DNA from: a virus
Direction: 5' to 3' (one strand)
DNA: 64,000 nucleotides
IMG/VR virus record: IMGVR_UViG_3300026544_000001
Location: 60,677-124,676 of that record
Shown: piece after piece, positions 43,921-55,164 of the stretch
How the letters are laid out: each line of letters begins with the position of its first letter
Position numbering within the stretch: position 1 is the first letter of the stretch
Position numbers and translations under genes: made by a program
Notes under the pieces: model-generated
What the model saw: only the letters and a program-made list of their open reading frames with translations
Databases searched by the model: none
Told to the model about the DNA's origin: nothing

Positions 43921-45284
43921 TGAGTGCTTATGAGGAACTACAGGCTTTAATGTCAGGGGAAAAGAAGCTAGAAGCTATAGAGGAAGATTTCCAACCAGCT
44001 GATGAGGATGGTGAAGAGATTGAACGAGATATAAACTATGAGGACACAGAGGGTCAAGAAACTGAAGATGTTGATGATGCGGAACCGAATGATGAGAGTG
44101 ACGACGATGATCAGGATAACGAAGAAGGCACTACAGAAGAAGATTCAGAAAACACTCAAGTAGATGATGATAGTGAAAAGTCAGAAGATGATGAATCTAC
44201 TGATGATAACGATGAGGCAGACACGAATGATACTAATGAAGCAGATGGTGACGGTCAGACTGCAGAAGAAGATCAGGAAACTGAAGAAGTTGACTATGAG
44301 AAGTTAAAGTCAGATTACGAGAAGCTACAAGCTGATTATGATAAGACTAAAGCGTTCTACGACAAAGTTACTAGCGACTTTAAAGCAAGTGGCACAATGG
44401 TAAAAGGTATTGATGATCCTGAAAAGATTAGACAGATGATTTCTATGGGACAAAACTATGGAGAAAAAAATGCTGCTCTCAAGCCATATAGACCATTTCT
44501 AAAAACACTTAAAGAATTAGGTGTGATAGAGAAACCAGAGCTGTTTGACTATGCAATAGACATCCTTAAAAAAGATAAAAATGCTATCAAACATGCTGTA
44601 AAAGACAGTGGTATAGATACTGATGAGTTGCTAGAACTAGAGAGTAATGAAGTTAATTACACTCCTAGTGTACATAGAGAATCACAAGCTGAGATAGTGT
44701 TAGATGACCTAATGGATACAGCAAGAGTTCAAGGTATAGATGCTAAATTCACTACGGAATTAGGAGATAAGTGGGCGAAAGACAATAGTCTTAATGACAT
44801 ACTTGAAAATCCTGAAAAAGGTGCAGCTATTATAAGTCACATGAGTCAAGTTAATGAAGATGGTTCTACTGTATATGATGAAATAATGAGTAGAGTTGTT
44901 CAGAATAGAATGACAGATCAATATGGAACATATGCGAATAAGCCGTTAGTTAAACAATATGAAGAAGCAGGAGCTCAGTTACAAAGTGAGTATCAAGAGC
45001 AAACTCGTATACAACAACTTGAACAAGTGAAAGTAAATCAGCAAAAAGTAAATGCTGAAAAAGCTAAGATAGCTGCACAAAGAGAGGCAGAAGAGTATAG
45101 AATAAAAGCTGAACAAGAGAAGAAAAAAGTAGAAGAAGCTAGAAAGAAAGCTGCAAGTTTTAGTAAACCTAAACCAAAGAAAAAACCAAAGAAAAGCTTT
45201 GACCCGATAGAAAAAAGTCAAGAACTAGTTGGTGATGATTTGATGGAATACTTTAATAAGAGTATCTTAGGTAGAGGCTACTAA
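43920..45284 (+). CDS. Scaffolding protein
   Basis: 454 residues. An intensely acidic N-terminal third (runs such as DESDDDDQDNEEGTTEED), then a coiled coil (VDYEKLKSDYEKLQADYDK), a helical middle and a Lys-rich C-terminus (KPKPKKKPKKSF). Acidic, helical and basic-tailed proteins directly before the capsid gene are typical internal scaffolds; the basic tail usually contacts the capsid protein. Confidence 0.75.
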   Translation: MSAYEELQALMSGEKKLEAIEEDFQPADEDGEEIERDINYEDTEGQETEDVDDAEPNDESDDDDQDNEEGTTEEDSENTQVDDDSEKSEDDESTDDNDEADTNDTNEADGDGQTAEEDQETEEVDYEKLKSDYEKLQADYDKTKAFYDKVTSDFKASGTMVKGIDDPEKIRQMISMGQNYGEKNAALKPYRPFLKTLKELGVIEKPELFDYAIDILKKDKNAIKHAVKDSGIDTDELLELESNEVNYTPSVHRESQAEIVLDDLMDTARVQGIDAKFTTELGDKWAKDNSLNDILENPEKGAAIISHMSQVNEDGSTVYDEIMSRVVQNRMTDQYGTYANKPLVKQYEEAGAQLQSEYQEQTRIQQLEQVKVNQQKVNAEKAKIAAQREAEEYRIKAEQEKKKVEEARKKAASFSKPKPKKKPKKSFDPIEKSQELVGDDLMEYFNKSILGRGY

Positions 45285-45307
45285 TAAAACAAAATTAAGG
45301 AAATAAG

Positions 45308-46705
45308 ATGAGTAATCAAACAACAATGTTCAATCAAGGTGGAATAACTTCAAGTACAATAGACAGACAGTTTACACCAGAGTTCGTAAGTAAAGCAATA
45401 GTGGAAATGCCTGCTAGACAGACAGTATTCTTAGATAGAGGTAATAGAGATAATCAACCAGATAACCATGGTGATACATTTACTATGGAAGTTAGATTTC
45501 CTGTACTTAATAAAGGTAATATGATAGATGGCGGTATTGATGCATTAGGTGCATTATATTTAGGTAATGAATGGTACTCAATCAATGCTGATGGTTCATT
45601 AAAGAATACGTTTAGAGCCGATAGCTATATGGTTAATGGTGAAAAAACATATGAAGAAGCTGTAGCTGCTGCTAAGGCTGATGCAGAAGCGGATAAACCT
45701 GCTGACGGTAAAATTGCTTCTGGTGCTGGTTCTATTAGAAATGGACAAAATTCATTATTAGTTGATAAAGGTGGAATTACTCCAATCCCTGAAACTGGTG
45801 GTCAAATGAATGAAGTTAATGGTTCGAGTAAAATGGTATCTGCTAAGGTTGATACATTTGGTATGAATACTAAATATACAGTTAAAGGTACTAAATTAGA
45901 TTCTAGACCAAGACTAATTGGCAGAGCTATTGAAGATTTAGGTAGAGCTAGAAAAGAAGCTCAAGAAGGCCAAGCTAGAGCAAGTGTTATTGCTGCTGCT
46001 GAATTAAATAGAATGTGTGCGTCTGCTGATGGTGTATGTCCAGCTGAGCTAGACGGTTACGATACATTAAACTATGAAGTATTTGAAGCTTGGGAGCAAG
46101 ATTTACAAAATGCAGAAATCCCATTACAAACTATGATAGTTAGTGGTTCAACTAAAATTGATACTAAAATTATTGATGGGGCATATATAGTTTATATTAA
46201 TAAAGAGCTGGTACCTACATTAAGAAAGATCAAAGGACCAGATGGTACTACAATTTGGACACCAGTATCTAAGTACACAGAAAGAAGCGGAACTAAAGAA
46301 TGGAATGGACTTCATGGTGAGGTTGGTGCATTAGATGGTTTACCGTTTAGATTCGTTGTAGTTCAAGACATGCCAGTTCTTAAGGGGCAAGGTGAAGAAG
46401 TTGGTGGTGATAATGATGCTGCTAAAGATGATGATGCTGTTAAAGCTAGAGCGTACAAAACACTTAATGCTGCTGGAGATAAAGCATACTATGATATATT
46501 CCAACTAATAGTTGTTGGTGATGATTGTTATACTACATTATCATATAACTGGGGTAACGTTCAAGCTGAACATGTTAAACCTCAAAGAGATTTAGTTAAT
46601 GATATCTATAAAACTAGAGGAGCTATTGTTACTCAATGGAGTTATGGCTTCTTAGCATATAGACCAGAAAGACTAAGAGCACTTGCTTGTAGTTGTGGTA
46701 GATAG
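45308..46705 (+). CDS. Major capsid protein (N4-gp56-like)
   Basis: 465 residues. The N-terminus has SSTIDRQFTPEFVSKAIVEM and PARQTVFLDRG; the middle DTFGMNTKYTVKGTK followed by helices LIGRAIEDLGRARKEAQEG; the end YYDIFQLIVVGDDCYTTLSY and then TRGAIVTQWSYGFLAYRPER. This order matches the N4-gp56 family of HK97-fold capsid proteins. An insertion around residues 70-160 may be surface-exposed. The ribosome site is AAGGAAATAAG. The gene ends TAG-TAA and is followed by two strong hairpins, as expected of the most abundant protein. Confidence 0.85.
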   Translation: MSNQTTMFNQGGITSSTIDRQFTPEFVSKAIVEMPARQTVFLDRGNRDNQPDNHGDTFTMEVRFPVLNKGNMIDGGIDALGALYLGNEWYSINADGSLKNTFRADSYMVNGEKTYEEAVAAAKADAEADKPADGKIASGAGSIRNGQNSLLVDKGGITPIPETGGQMNEVNGSSKMVSAKVDTFGMNTKYTVKGTKLDSRPRLIGRAIEDLGRARKEAQEGQARASVIAAAELNRMCASADGVCPAELDGYDTLNYEVFEAWEQDLQNAEIPLQTMIVSGSTKIDTKIIDGAYIVYINKELVPTLRKIKGPDGTTIWTPVSKYTERSGTKEWNGLHGEVGALDGLPFRFVVVQDMPVLKGQGEEVGGDNDAAKDDDAVKARAYKTLNAAGDKAYYDIFQLIVVGDDCYTTLSYNWGNVQAEHVKPQRDLVNDIYKTRGAIVTQWSYGFLAYRPERLRALACSCGR

Positions 46706-46731
46706 TAATTAGGATTCGCACCTAATTCGTT

Positions 46732-46757
46732 CAGGTCTAAGTAATTCTTAAGACCTG
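46732..46757 (+). terminator. Hairpin after capsid gene
   Basis: CAGGTCT / AGACCTG forms a 7-bp stem; AAG/CTT adds three pairs after a bulged A, with loop TAATT. It lies about 25 bases past the capsid stop. No long T-run follows, but the sequence downstream is AT-rich. Confidence 0.65.
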
Positions 46758-46767
46758 TTACAGTATA

Positions 46768-46797
46768 TTACCTTTATCGATAAATAGGTAAAGGTAA
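46768..46797 (+). terminator. Second hairpin after capsid gene
   Basis: TTACCTTTA / TAAAGGTAA forms a perfect 9-bp stem with a 12-base loop, containing its own palindrome TTATCGATAA. Its 3' arm contains AAAGG, the ribosome site of the micro-ORF at 46802, so folding would hide that site. Confidence 0.65.
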
Positions 46798-46801
46798 TTA
46801 T

Positions 46802-46855
46802 ATGAAACTTATAAAACTAACACAATCAAAAGAACTTATCGCAGACAATAAATAA
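46802..46855 (+). CDS. 17-residue micro-ORF in the capsid-tail gap
   Basis: ATG at 46802 with AAAGG seven to ten bases upstream, ending TAA at 46853. The peptide is MKLIKLTQSKELIADNK. The MK.I.LTQ.K opening resembles the N-terminus of many phage AP2/HNH homing proteins, so it may be a remnant of a lost homing gene. It may also act as a leader peptide. The remaining roughly 115 bases up to 46971 hold no recognisable gene. Confidence 0.35.
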   Translation: MKLIKLTQSKELIADNK

Positions 46856-46970
46856 TCTCATTGTAAAATACTAATATTAATATAAGAGTAATATAAGCTA
46901 GTTAAGTGTACAATACGATACAAATAAACTAAATATGGCAATGCTCAATAGAGTAACCAAAGGAGAAATA

Positions 46971-47552
46971 ATGACATTAACTGGAAATGAAACTAAAAAA
47001 GATTTACTTAAAATAGCAACTAAGTTAGAAATCACTGAAGTAAATGAGAAAACTAAGAATGATGATATCATAGAATTAATTAAAGCACATGCGGACTATG
47101 AAGAAGAGTATGTACCTACATTAGATGAATTAGATGATGAAGATGTTCCTGGTATAGTTAAAACACCTACAGGTAATATTATAGAAAAGACTACTAGCAG
47201 ACGTGAAGATAAGCAACTATTCAATGAAGCTACTGTTAAAGCGATCATTACTGATCATGATAATACTGTTACAATAGAAAATGATCAAGAAGGTCGACTA
47301 TTCTCATTCAGTTGGGGTAATATGTATAGTGGAGTTATACAAGAGAAAGTTAGAGTTGACGGACATGCTACTCCGATAAGTAGAGGAGGTATACGACACT
47401 TAGAGACTATTAAGATACCTCAAAATTATACAGGTACTGATGGTAAACCTAAAGTTAGAATGGTTAAAAGATTTACTATAAATGTAGTGGATGGTTGGAC
47501 TCCTGAGCAATTACAAGAGTTAAAGAAAAAACAACTAGCAGTTATGGAGTAA
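46971..47552 (+). CDS. Conserved structural protein after capsid
   Basis: 193 residues from ATG at 46971, which has AAAGGAGAAATA directly upstream; the ATG at 46935 lacks a site. The N-terminal 45 look like a small helical SAP/HeH-type domain (ETKKDLLKIATKLEITEV). The C-terminal part is beta-rich with basic patches (PKVRMVKRFTINVVDG). It is probably a head-completion or decoration protein. Confidence 0.55.
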   Translation: MTLTGNETKKDLLKIATKLEITEVNEKTKNDDIIELIKAHADYEEEYVPTLDELDDEDVPGIVKTPTGNIIEKTTSRREDKQLFNEATVKAIITDHDNTVTIENDQEGRLFSFSWGNMYSGVIQEKVRVDGHATPISRGGIRHLETIKIPQNYTGTDGKPKVRMVKRFTINVVDGWTPEQLQELKKKQLAVME

Positions 47553-47555
47553 TAG

Positions 47556-48038
47556 ATGGCAACTATAGTAGTTAACACTGGAATAGAAATAGAGTTTAGT
47601 ACACTAATAGATGCTACTAGCACTAATAGTATTATAGTTGGAGCTAGTGAAAAGAACTACGCTCTTACTGTAGAAAGTGCTAATAGAATGAGCATAACTA
47701 GAGGTCATTTGTATGATGAAGTAGACACTGATACAGATAATGATAGAGTAGTGTATACCGCTCCTGTTACTAATATGTCTCCTACTACTGATGGTAAAAT
47801 AGCTATCAAGCATACATTCGCAATTGCTGGTAGATATACTGTTAAGTTGTGTATCATACAAAATCCTGATATTGAGATAAATGATGATGACTCAGCTAAT
47901 ATCTTAACAGATAAACTATACGAAGAAGTACTTATTCCAATAATAACTACTACAGTACAAGTTAACGATTCAATTACTTCTGTACAACTTGAAGAAGTGA
48001 TTAATGATAGTCTATTCAAAGATCTAGAGTTGGAGTAG
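47556..48038 (+). CDS. Probable head-tail joining or neck protein
   Basis: 160 residues, beta-rich, acidic (HLYDEVDTDTDNDRVVYTAP; AIAGRYTVKLCII). Three bases after the previous stop. Position between capsid and tail genes suggests a neck component. No sequence family recognised. Confidence 0.5.
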   Translation: MATIVVNTGIEIEFSTLIDATSTNSIIVGASEKNYALTVESANRMSITRGHLYDEVDTDTDNDRVVYTAPVTNMSPTTDGKIAIKHTFAIAGRYTVKLCIIQNPDIEINDDDSANILTDKLYEEVLIPIITTTVQVNDSITSVQLEEVINDSLFKDLELE

Positions 48039-48042
48039 TAAT

Positions 48043-49722
48043 ATGAGTGCACAATTAGAGGGTATAACTGAATTAAAGATAGATGGTACTGGTTCATTTG
48101 ATAAGTTAATGAGTGCTGTGTATCTACACATAGAACAAGCACTTAACAGTAGTCAAATTACTCAAGAACAAGCTGGTGCTATATACACTAATGTAATACC
48201 TTCTATAGTGCATGAATCTGTAAACTTTGAAATGCAGAAAGATGTACTTAATGAACAATTAGTGCAAGAAAAAGCTAAAACTCAATTATTGTACTCTGAT
48301 CTTGAAGTTAAAGATGCTGAGTTAAAACAATTAGGAATTACTATAGATAATAGTGTAAAAGACGGTAAACTCAAAGACAAGCAGATTGTAGAGGCGGATA
48401 AACAGATTGAACAACTAGAAGCTGCTACTAAGATATCTTTAGATAAATTTGAGTTGGATAGAGATACAACACTTACTGATATTAAACTTAAAGAAAAAGA
48501 TTTAGAACTTAAAGCTAAACAAGTTACTCAAGCGGATAAACAGATTGAACAACTAGTTATTGACACTGAACTTAAGCAAAATAAATTTGAACTAGATAGG
48601 GACATTGCATTAAAAGATGTAGACCTTAAACAAGAAGAAATAGATATGTCTAAAAGTCAATTAGTTATCCAAGAAGCTAAAGAGTCAAGAGATAAATTAA
48701 TGTTCGCTAAAGAATTACTTATTAAAGAAAGTGATGTATCTATTGAAGAAACTAAAGTAGCCAGAGAAAACACCATGGCACTTAGCGATAAGAAGAAATT
48801 AGAATCAGAAGAGATACAGCAAGAAATGCTTAAAGAGCAGTTAGTGGAGTTGCAAGAGAAGAATGGAGTTATAGATTACATACCTATATTCTATAGTAAG
48901 TATATAAACTATAATAAAGAAACTAAATTAGTTGCTCCTACACTAGTAGATGGTACTGATGGCTCAAGCATTAATGATTACACCTATTCTGACAGTATTA
49001 CAGTAGAACCTGTATTTCAAGTATACTTAGATGGGATAAATGAGTGGAACATGCTTACTACAGATATGCCTACTAACATTGATACATTAGCTAGGTATAT
49101 ATCATTTCGTAATGGTGGTAATGCCATACATACTAATGTGTTATTACGTAATAACCCATCTGCACTAGGTGATGTATTTGCTATAAAAGATGATACAGAT
49201 AGCTGGATGATAGTTCCATATATAAATGATGAAACAGCTAAACCTACAGCAATATTAAGTCCTACAGCAAGTACTGCTTTAAAGGACTTAAGATATTTTG
49301 ACCCTAACGATACTAGTACAGTACGAACTATTGGGGATTCAGGTGATGACAATAAAGGGTGGTTAAGTTTGTTAGACGAGTTTGCTGACAACGGTATAGC
49401 CCACATAGTAACATTCATAAGAGATGTCTCTACATGGGAACTAGATAACCCTAATAATAGAGTTATTACTGTATTAAGTGAGAATGGTTATAATGGTACT
49501 GGAGATAATCCAGATAATAAACCTAATAGTTTACAGCATATAACTTACCCATTAACTAAGGATGAAACTAATATTTATAAAACAATAAAATCTACATTTA
49601 CTGAAGATTCTGATTCAATAAATAATAGTTTAATATCATTGCAAAAGCAAGAAGTAATACAGAAAATGGAATTAGCTGATAGGCAGAGTAATGTAGCAGT
49701 ATTACCTACAACATTTAAATAA
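48043..49722 (+). CDS. Coiled-coil virion protein with C-terminal beta domain
   Basis: 559 residues. Residues about 60-270 are a continuous coiled coil with a repeated AKQVTQADKQIEQL-type element (two close copies). From about 280 a beta-rich domain follows (SITVEPVFQVYLDGINEW). The domain order recalls the shorter protein at 58334, which also has a helical N-terminus with KAKEL-like runs. Probably a neck, tail or internal protein. Confidence 0.55.
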   Translation: MSAQLEGITELKIDGTGSFDKLMSAVYLHIEQALNSSQITQEQAGAIYTNVIPSIVHESVNFEMQKDVLNEQLVQEKAKTQLLYSDLEVKDAELKQLGITIDNSVKDGKLKDKQIVEADKQIEQLEAATKISLDKFELDRDTTLTDIKLKEKDLELKAKQVTQADKQIEQLVIDTELKQNKFELDRDIALKDVDLKQEEIDMSKSQLVIQEAKESRDKLMFAKELLIKESDVSIEETKVARENTMALSDKKKLESEEIQQEMLKEQLVELQEKNGVIDYIPIFYSKYINYNKETKLVAPTLVDGTDGSSINDYTYSDSITVEPVFQVYLDGINEWNMLTTDMPTNIDTLARYISFRNGGNAIHTNVLLRNNPSALGDVFAIKDDTDSWMIVPYINDETAKPTAILSPTASTALKDLRYFDPNDTSTVRTIGDSGDDNKGWLSLLDEFADNGIAHIVTFIRDVSTWELDNPNNRVITVLSENGYNGTGDNPDNKPNSLQHITYPLTKDETNIYKTIKSTFTEDSDSINNSLISLQKQEVIQKMELADRQSNVAVLPTTFK

Positions 49723-49730
49723 GGTTTGAT

Positions 49731-50168
49731 ATGAGTGCAGCACACAAAGATATAATAATAGAAAAAGGTAGTAGTTTTGTTATGAAGATACAAGCTACTA
49801 CATCCGGTACAGGGTTACCGATAGATATAAATGGGTACACCCCTGAAATAGTATTAAAATATATAGATAAGGGTTCTGTTAAATATGTGTATGATGCTAA
49901 TAATAAATCATATGTATCATTTACTACAGTTAACACTAAAGATAACACTATTGTAGATGCTTCTAATGGTAAGTTTATGATAAAGTTAAATAGTACTATC
50001 ACAAATGCCTTAAGTACACTTATCGGTGATGATATAAAGAATAAATTTGCTACTGAGTATAACTATAGTTATGATATACTATTAACTAAATATGATACTT
50101 CTGTAGACCCTGCTACTATAGTTGATAGGATAAAAGTAGTACGCGGTAGATGTGCTGTAAGGTTATAG
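49731..50168 (+). CDS. Tail/baseplate protein with BppU-like N-terminus
   Basis: 145 residues. KGSSFVMKIQATTSGTGLPI then DINGYTPEIVLKY is the common phage pattern of an opening strand followed by PIDLTGY-like sequence, and IVDRIKVVRGRCAV forms the closing strand. Such domains anchor fibres or form tail hubs. It ends two bases before the large tail gene. Confidence 0.6.
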   Translation: MSAAHKDIIIEKGSSFVMKIQATTSGTGLPIDINGYTPEIVLKYIDKGSVKYVYDANNKSYVSFTTVNTKDNTIVDASNGKFMIKLNSTITNALSTLIGDDIKNKFATEYNYSYDILLTKYDTSVDPATIVDRIKVVRGRCAVRL

Positions 50169-50169
50169 T

Positions 50170-53100
50170 ATGTCTGATATCTATGAATTAACTGAATGTG
50201 TTGCAGCTGACCTTGCTAATGGTGATATAATTGCTCAAAACCCTGAAGAAGAGTTTGTAGCAGAGATAGATACAGATAGTTTTAAAACAGCAAATGGTGA
50301 AGAATATAATCAGATCACTATAGAAGATTCCTATAGACTTGTAGCAGGTGCCGACAATACTACTAAGCATGAGTACAGTATTCCACAAACAACATTAGAA
50401 AGTTTATGGACTAGTGTAGACTCACTTAGACAAAGCATATTAGATAATGTAGCAGGTATGGAAACTGCTATTATAAACACTATAGACTATAGTGTGTCTA
50501 ACTCTGAAGGAATTATAAGACAAGAATTAGATAGACTAAATGCCTTATATATAAGTACAGGTATGAAAGATGAATTTGCACTTACCAGCGAATTAAGTCA
50601 AAATGTTATTGCAAGACAATATGTTATAGATAGATGGACTGGTTTATATGTACAAGATAGAGAAGACTGGGGATCAGATCAAGATGATTTTCTTACTCAA
50701 AGATGGGCATATACTAGCGGTGCTGATGCAGACAATAATGGGTATAGTTTAGCAGAAATTCCTGGTACATTAGGATGGATAAAGACTGATGATCCTAATA
50801 GATACAATGATAATGAAACAGATACTTCTGGTAATTCTATAGTACGAGATATAGTGTATGATGATGAATGCCCTGATGGATATGAGAAATGGTATCATTA
50901 TAATACAGTAATAACTAGTCAGGATATATACGATAAAATAATAAGAGTTGAACATAACCAAGCTAGTTATACTGAAGATCTGAGAGTATTAGTAGATAAA
51001 GATACGGAATTAGTAGAAAAGACTGAACACCTACAAGTACAAAGTGATATAAGTACTATTACACTAGATACAATGGCTGGAGTAATGCTAGGTACACAAG
51101 ACTACTACTTATATAATTATCCTGATGAAGTGGGTAAGGTTAATGATGGAGATGATGATACTATAGGAGTACTTCCAACCACAGGGCAATTAGTATGTTT
51201 TGAAGTAGTAGATGACACTTATACACTAAGAACAGATGTAATGGATATTAAGCCTACTGACATTAGGTATGAATATACGGGTACATTAGATGATTCATTA
51301 AAACCAATGGACGGGTGGCTAGGTTGGCAGATTACTGCTGCTTCAGCGTCTGATACTAATATCAATACAATACAAAGTAAAGTTAATATACTACAACAAC
51401 AACTAGATAAAGAAATAGATAGCTGGTTCCAAGATAATGATCCTTTTCCTGTATATGAAGATGCTACTAACGTTGATGATGACACAAAATTAACTAGTGA
51501 TATAGATGATTCACAAACAGCTCTAAGACAATATTCCCTTGTATTGGTAGATTCTGTTATGTATCAATACTTAGATACTGACGATAGGGATAATGTAGAT
51601 ATGACTGCTGAAGATTATAGTAGTGATAAATATAGAAGATATTATAAGGATCCTGAAATAGAGTGGAGATACTCAGGCACTGATGATACTGACAGTGATG
51701 ATGTACTAAAAAATAGACATACTGGAGATTTGTTCTACAATTCAATCAGTGGTCAAGCTTTTAGATATGTATACAAAGAAGGTGAGTTCTACTGGGAAGC
51801 TATTACTGATACTGCTATCACTAAAGCATTAAGTGCTGCTAATAGTGCACAAGCTACTGCTGATGGTAAGATGGCATTTTTCACAGGCAGTGATGTGCCT
51901 ACCTATGCTGAAAGTGAATATGAGAATGCTGTAGGAGATGTATGGGTACCAACAGATACTATATTTGTAGAGTATGATAATGGAGACTATATACTAAAAG
52001 ATAGTACTTATGTGTTAGCTACTGATGACGAAAAAGCAGATGATGATATACAAAAGTACTATAGATATAGTATTAATACTAAATATGTATTTACGAAAAT
52101 CAACTCAGATTCATATATGTGGCTAATTGATAGTACTGAAAATAATATTGCAGCTATAATTACAGGAGATGTAAGTTTAGCTAATGCTACTATTAACGGA
52201 GTAGACTTACCTAGTTATATGTTAGATCCTGCTAATACAGGTACTACAAATATGATACAAACATTTACTAATAGTGGTATGCCATTTGAAGATGATAATG
52301 ATACAATAAAATCGTTCATTGTAGATAAAGGGGTTGATGTCGGAGATATATTCATAGATGAGAGAGAGGTTACTTCTTCGCTAGGTGGTAGTGTGTCAGT
52401 ACTAACTTCATATAAATACAAAGGACTAATTGATGATGTGTATGTATTTACTGCTATGGCTGATCCTGAAAGCACTAAACAACTGATGGACTTGACTGAT
52501 GGTAAACGAAATATATACAATCAAGCAGTCGAACCTAAAAGTACAGATAGTATACCTCCTATGGCTGGAGATATGTGGTACAAAACTGATACTAATGAAT
52601 TATTTATATATACAGACGATTCTTGGCAAAATACTAATTTAAATACTGCGTTAAAAGAAGAATTAGAAACACAGATAGATAGTAAGGTAGTATTCTATCA
52701 TCAAGATGATGTACCTGAAGATGATCATATAACAGGGCATTACGATGAAAGAGATGCTACTAGTGATAGGCATATATATGATTTATGGACATGTACTAAA
52801 TCTGTTGATAGCTATGAAAAAGGTTCAACTTATAAATATACTTGTATAGGAAATGATGATGATGGTTGGGACTACAGTTGGGAACTTACTGATGATATCT
52901 TATCGGCAATAGCTGAGCAAGTAGCAGAAACTACTGTAGCGTACTACTTAGATCATACACCTACTACAAATGACTTAGCTAGAAATAAGACAGACTTTAT
53001 CAAGGGTGATATGTGGATTCCTACTAAATATATAGATGGTTATAATGAAGGTAAAATATATGTGTATAATGATGGTACTTGGGTAGATGGGTCTATTACA

Positions 53101-54746
53101 TATACAGATGATACAGTAATCGAAGCCATACTAGCTGGTACAAAACCATTAGCCATAAATAATTTGCTACTTGCTCAGTTCGATACTGAAGGCAATGTTA
53201 TTGAAGGTACAGAAGTTACATTCGGTGATGCTGTTAGATTACAGTCAGACAGTGAAATAGATGTGTATAGTGGTAGTCACTTACCTGGTACTGTAGTAGA
53301 TGGTGAGACTTATTTAGAAGTATTTGATACTAGTGATGATGGTTATCCGTATAAAGCATTATTAGATGACAGTGATATATATATATACAGGCATACAGTT
53401 AATAGTATTATAAGTGGAACTACTGAAAGTACATTAGTAGAAGATCCTTATGTATATAGTGAAAGTACTGAACGTTGGTACAAAAGTGCAAACTATTCAT
53501 TAGCAGACTTAGCTGACTATACAGATGATAAAAGAGCAATATACTCATCTGACATTCCTACTAATGCAGCTCTTAGAAGTAGTAGTTTATCTACAATAGG
53601 TAAATTAGCTACAAACGATATACTTATAGTTAAACGAGAAGACATTAAGTACTTACCTTATAGTGATTGTTTTGTTAGTTATGGTAGTGATTACTCTAAA
53701 CAAATAATATCAGCTAATTACATTAATAGGTTGGAAGAAGATATAGATAGCCATGATAGTGATGATATAGTATGGGCATTAAAACCTAGTAATGATAAGT
53801 ATTGTAAAATTAAATACTCTGATGCTATTAGTAATAAGTATAAAGTACTAAAAACTAACAGTAGTTACTATCAGCCTATAGGTAGCAAATTTTCAGAATG
53901 TTATGACGATATAAGCAATTCAGAGAAGTATGCTAAACTATATGATGGACAGATGTTCTACTGGGATTCTGATAACTCCACTACTACTATAGGTGATGTA
54001 GCGTACTTATTAGGTAGATGGGTAGACCAGTCTGAAGCAGAAGCTATTAATAACGATGCTAATGCTTGGGTTGGTGGAGGACATAGTTTCGTTACTGGTC
54101 CTAATAGAGAGATAACAGGTTGGAGCTATAATGACGGTAGTGACATATCTAGTGAATTTGTTATAAGGGCAAATACATTTAAATTACAAAGCAGCGATGG
54201 TAATGATCCTATTACACCATTTAAAGTAGAAGGCAGTAATACTTACTTCAATGGTATAGTTACATTTAGTAATGTTATAGATGAAGATGGTAATGATGTT
54301 ACTACTAAAATAGGTGATGCTGAAAGTAGAGCTATACAAGATGCAGCTGATAAATTAGCTGAGGCAAAAGCAGCTATTGAAGACACTACAGATAGTTTAG
54401 ATAGTAAAATAGATACTAATGTAAATACTTTAGATAGTAAAATAGATACTAATGTAAATAGCTTACAAGATAGTATAGATTCATTAGCTGCGGACAACAC
54501 AACATTCTCTGATATTATTAATAATGATGTTGTATACAAAGCTAATGTTATATCAGATATAAATGATAGCGAGGCTGTTATAGATGGTGGTAGGATATCA
54601 GCCAATCAATTAGTTATAGGAGGAGAGTTAGTTAGTGACCTATCTAATAGGACTCCTGTATCAGATGCTTCAGGGATGTTTATGGATAAAAATGGTATAA
54701 GTATATTCAATAATGGAATTGAAGTAATAAGGTTAGGTAAGTTATA

Positions 54747-54747
<1 letters not shown>
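50170..54747 (+). CDS. Giant tail tip / central fibre protein
   Basis: 1525 residues. It contains several GDMWYKTDTNELFIY-type modules (W-x-x-T..L-x-I-Y), a WVPT..I/Y repeat, and a block identical in DNA to the fibre at 12209 (residue about 463). The last 200 residues resemble J-like tail-tip ends: FRANTFKLQS-like strands (VIRANTFKLQSSDGNDPI), a paired LDSKIDTNVN coiled coil, then AVIDGGRISANQLVIGGELV. It probably forms the tail tip that holds fibres and contacts the surface first. Confidence 0.7.
51559..51616 (+). repeat. 58-bp exact repeat, copy 2 (other copy at 14711)
   Basis: Identical to 14711-14768 and in the same frame. Flanks differ in DNA but encode related sequence, marking a shared module between the tail-tip and fibre genes. 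Confidence 0.9.
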
Positions 54748-55160
<413 letters not shown>

Positions 55161-55164
55161 TTGG

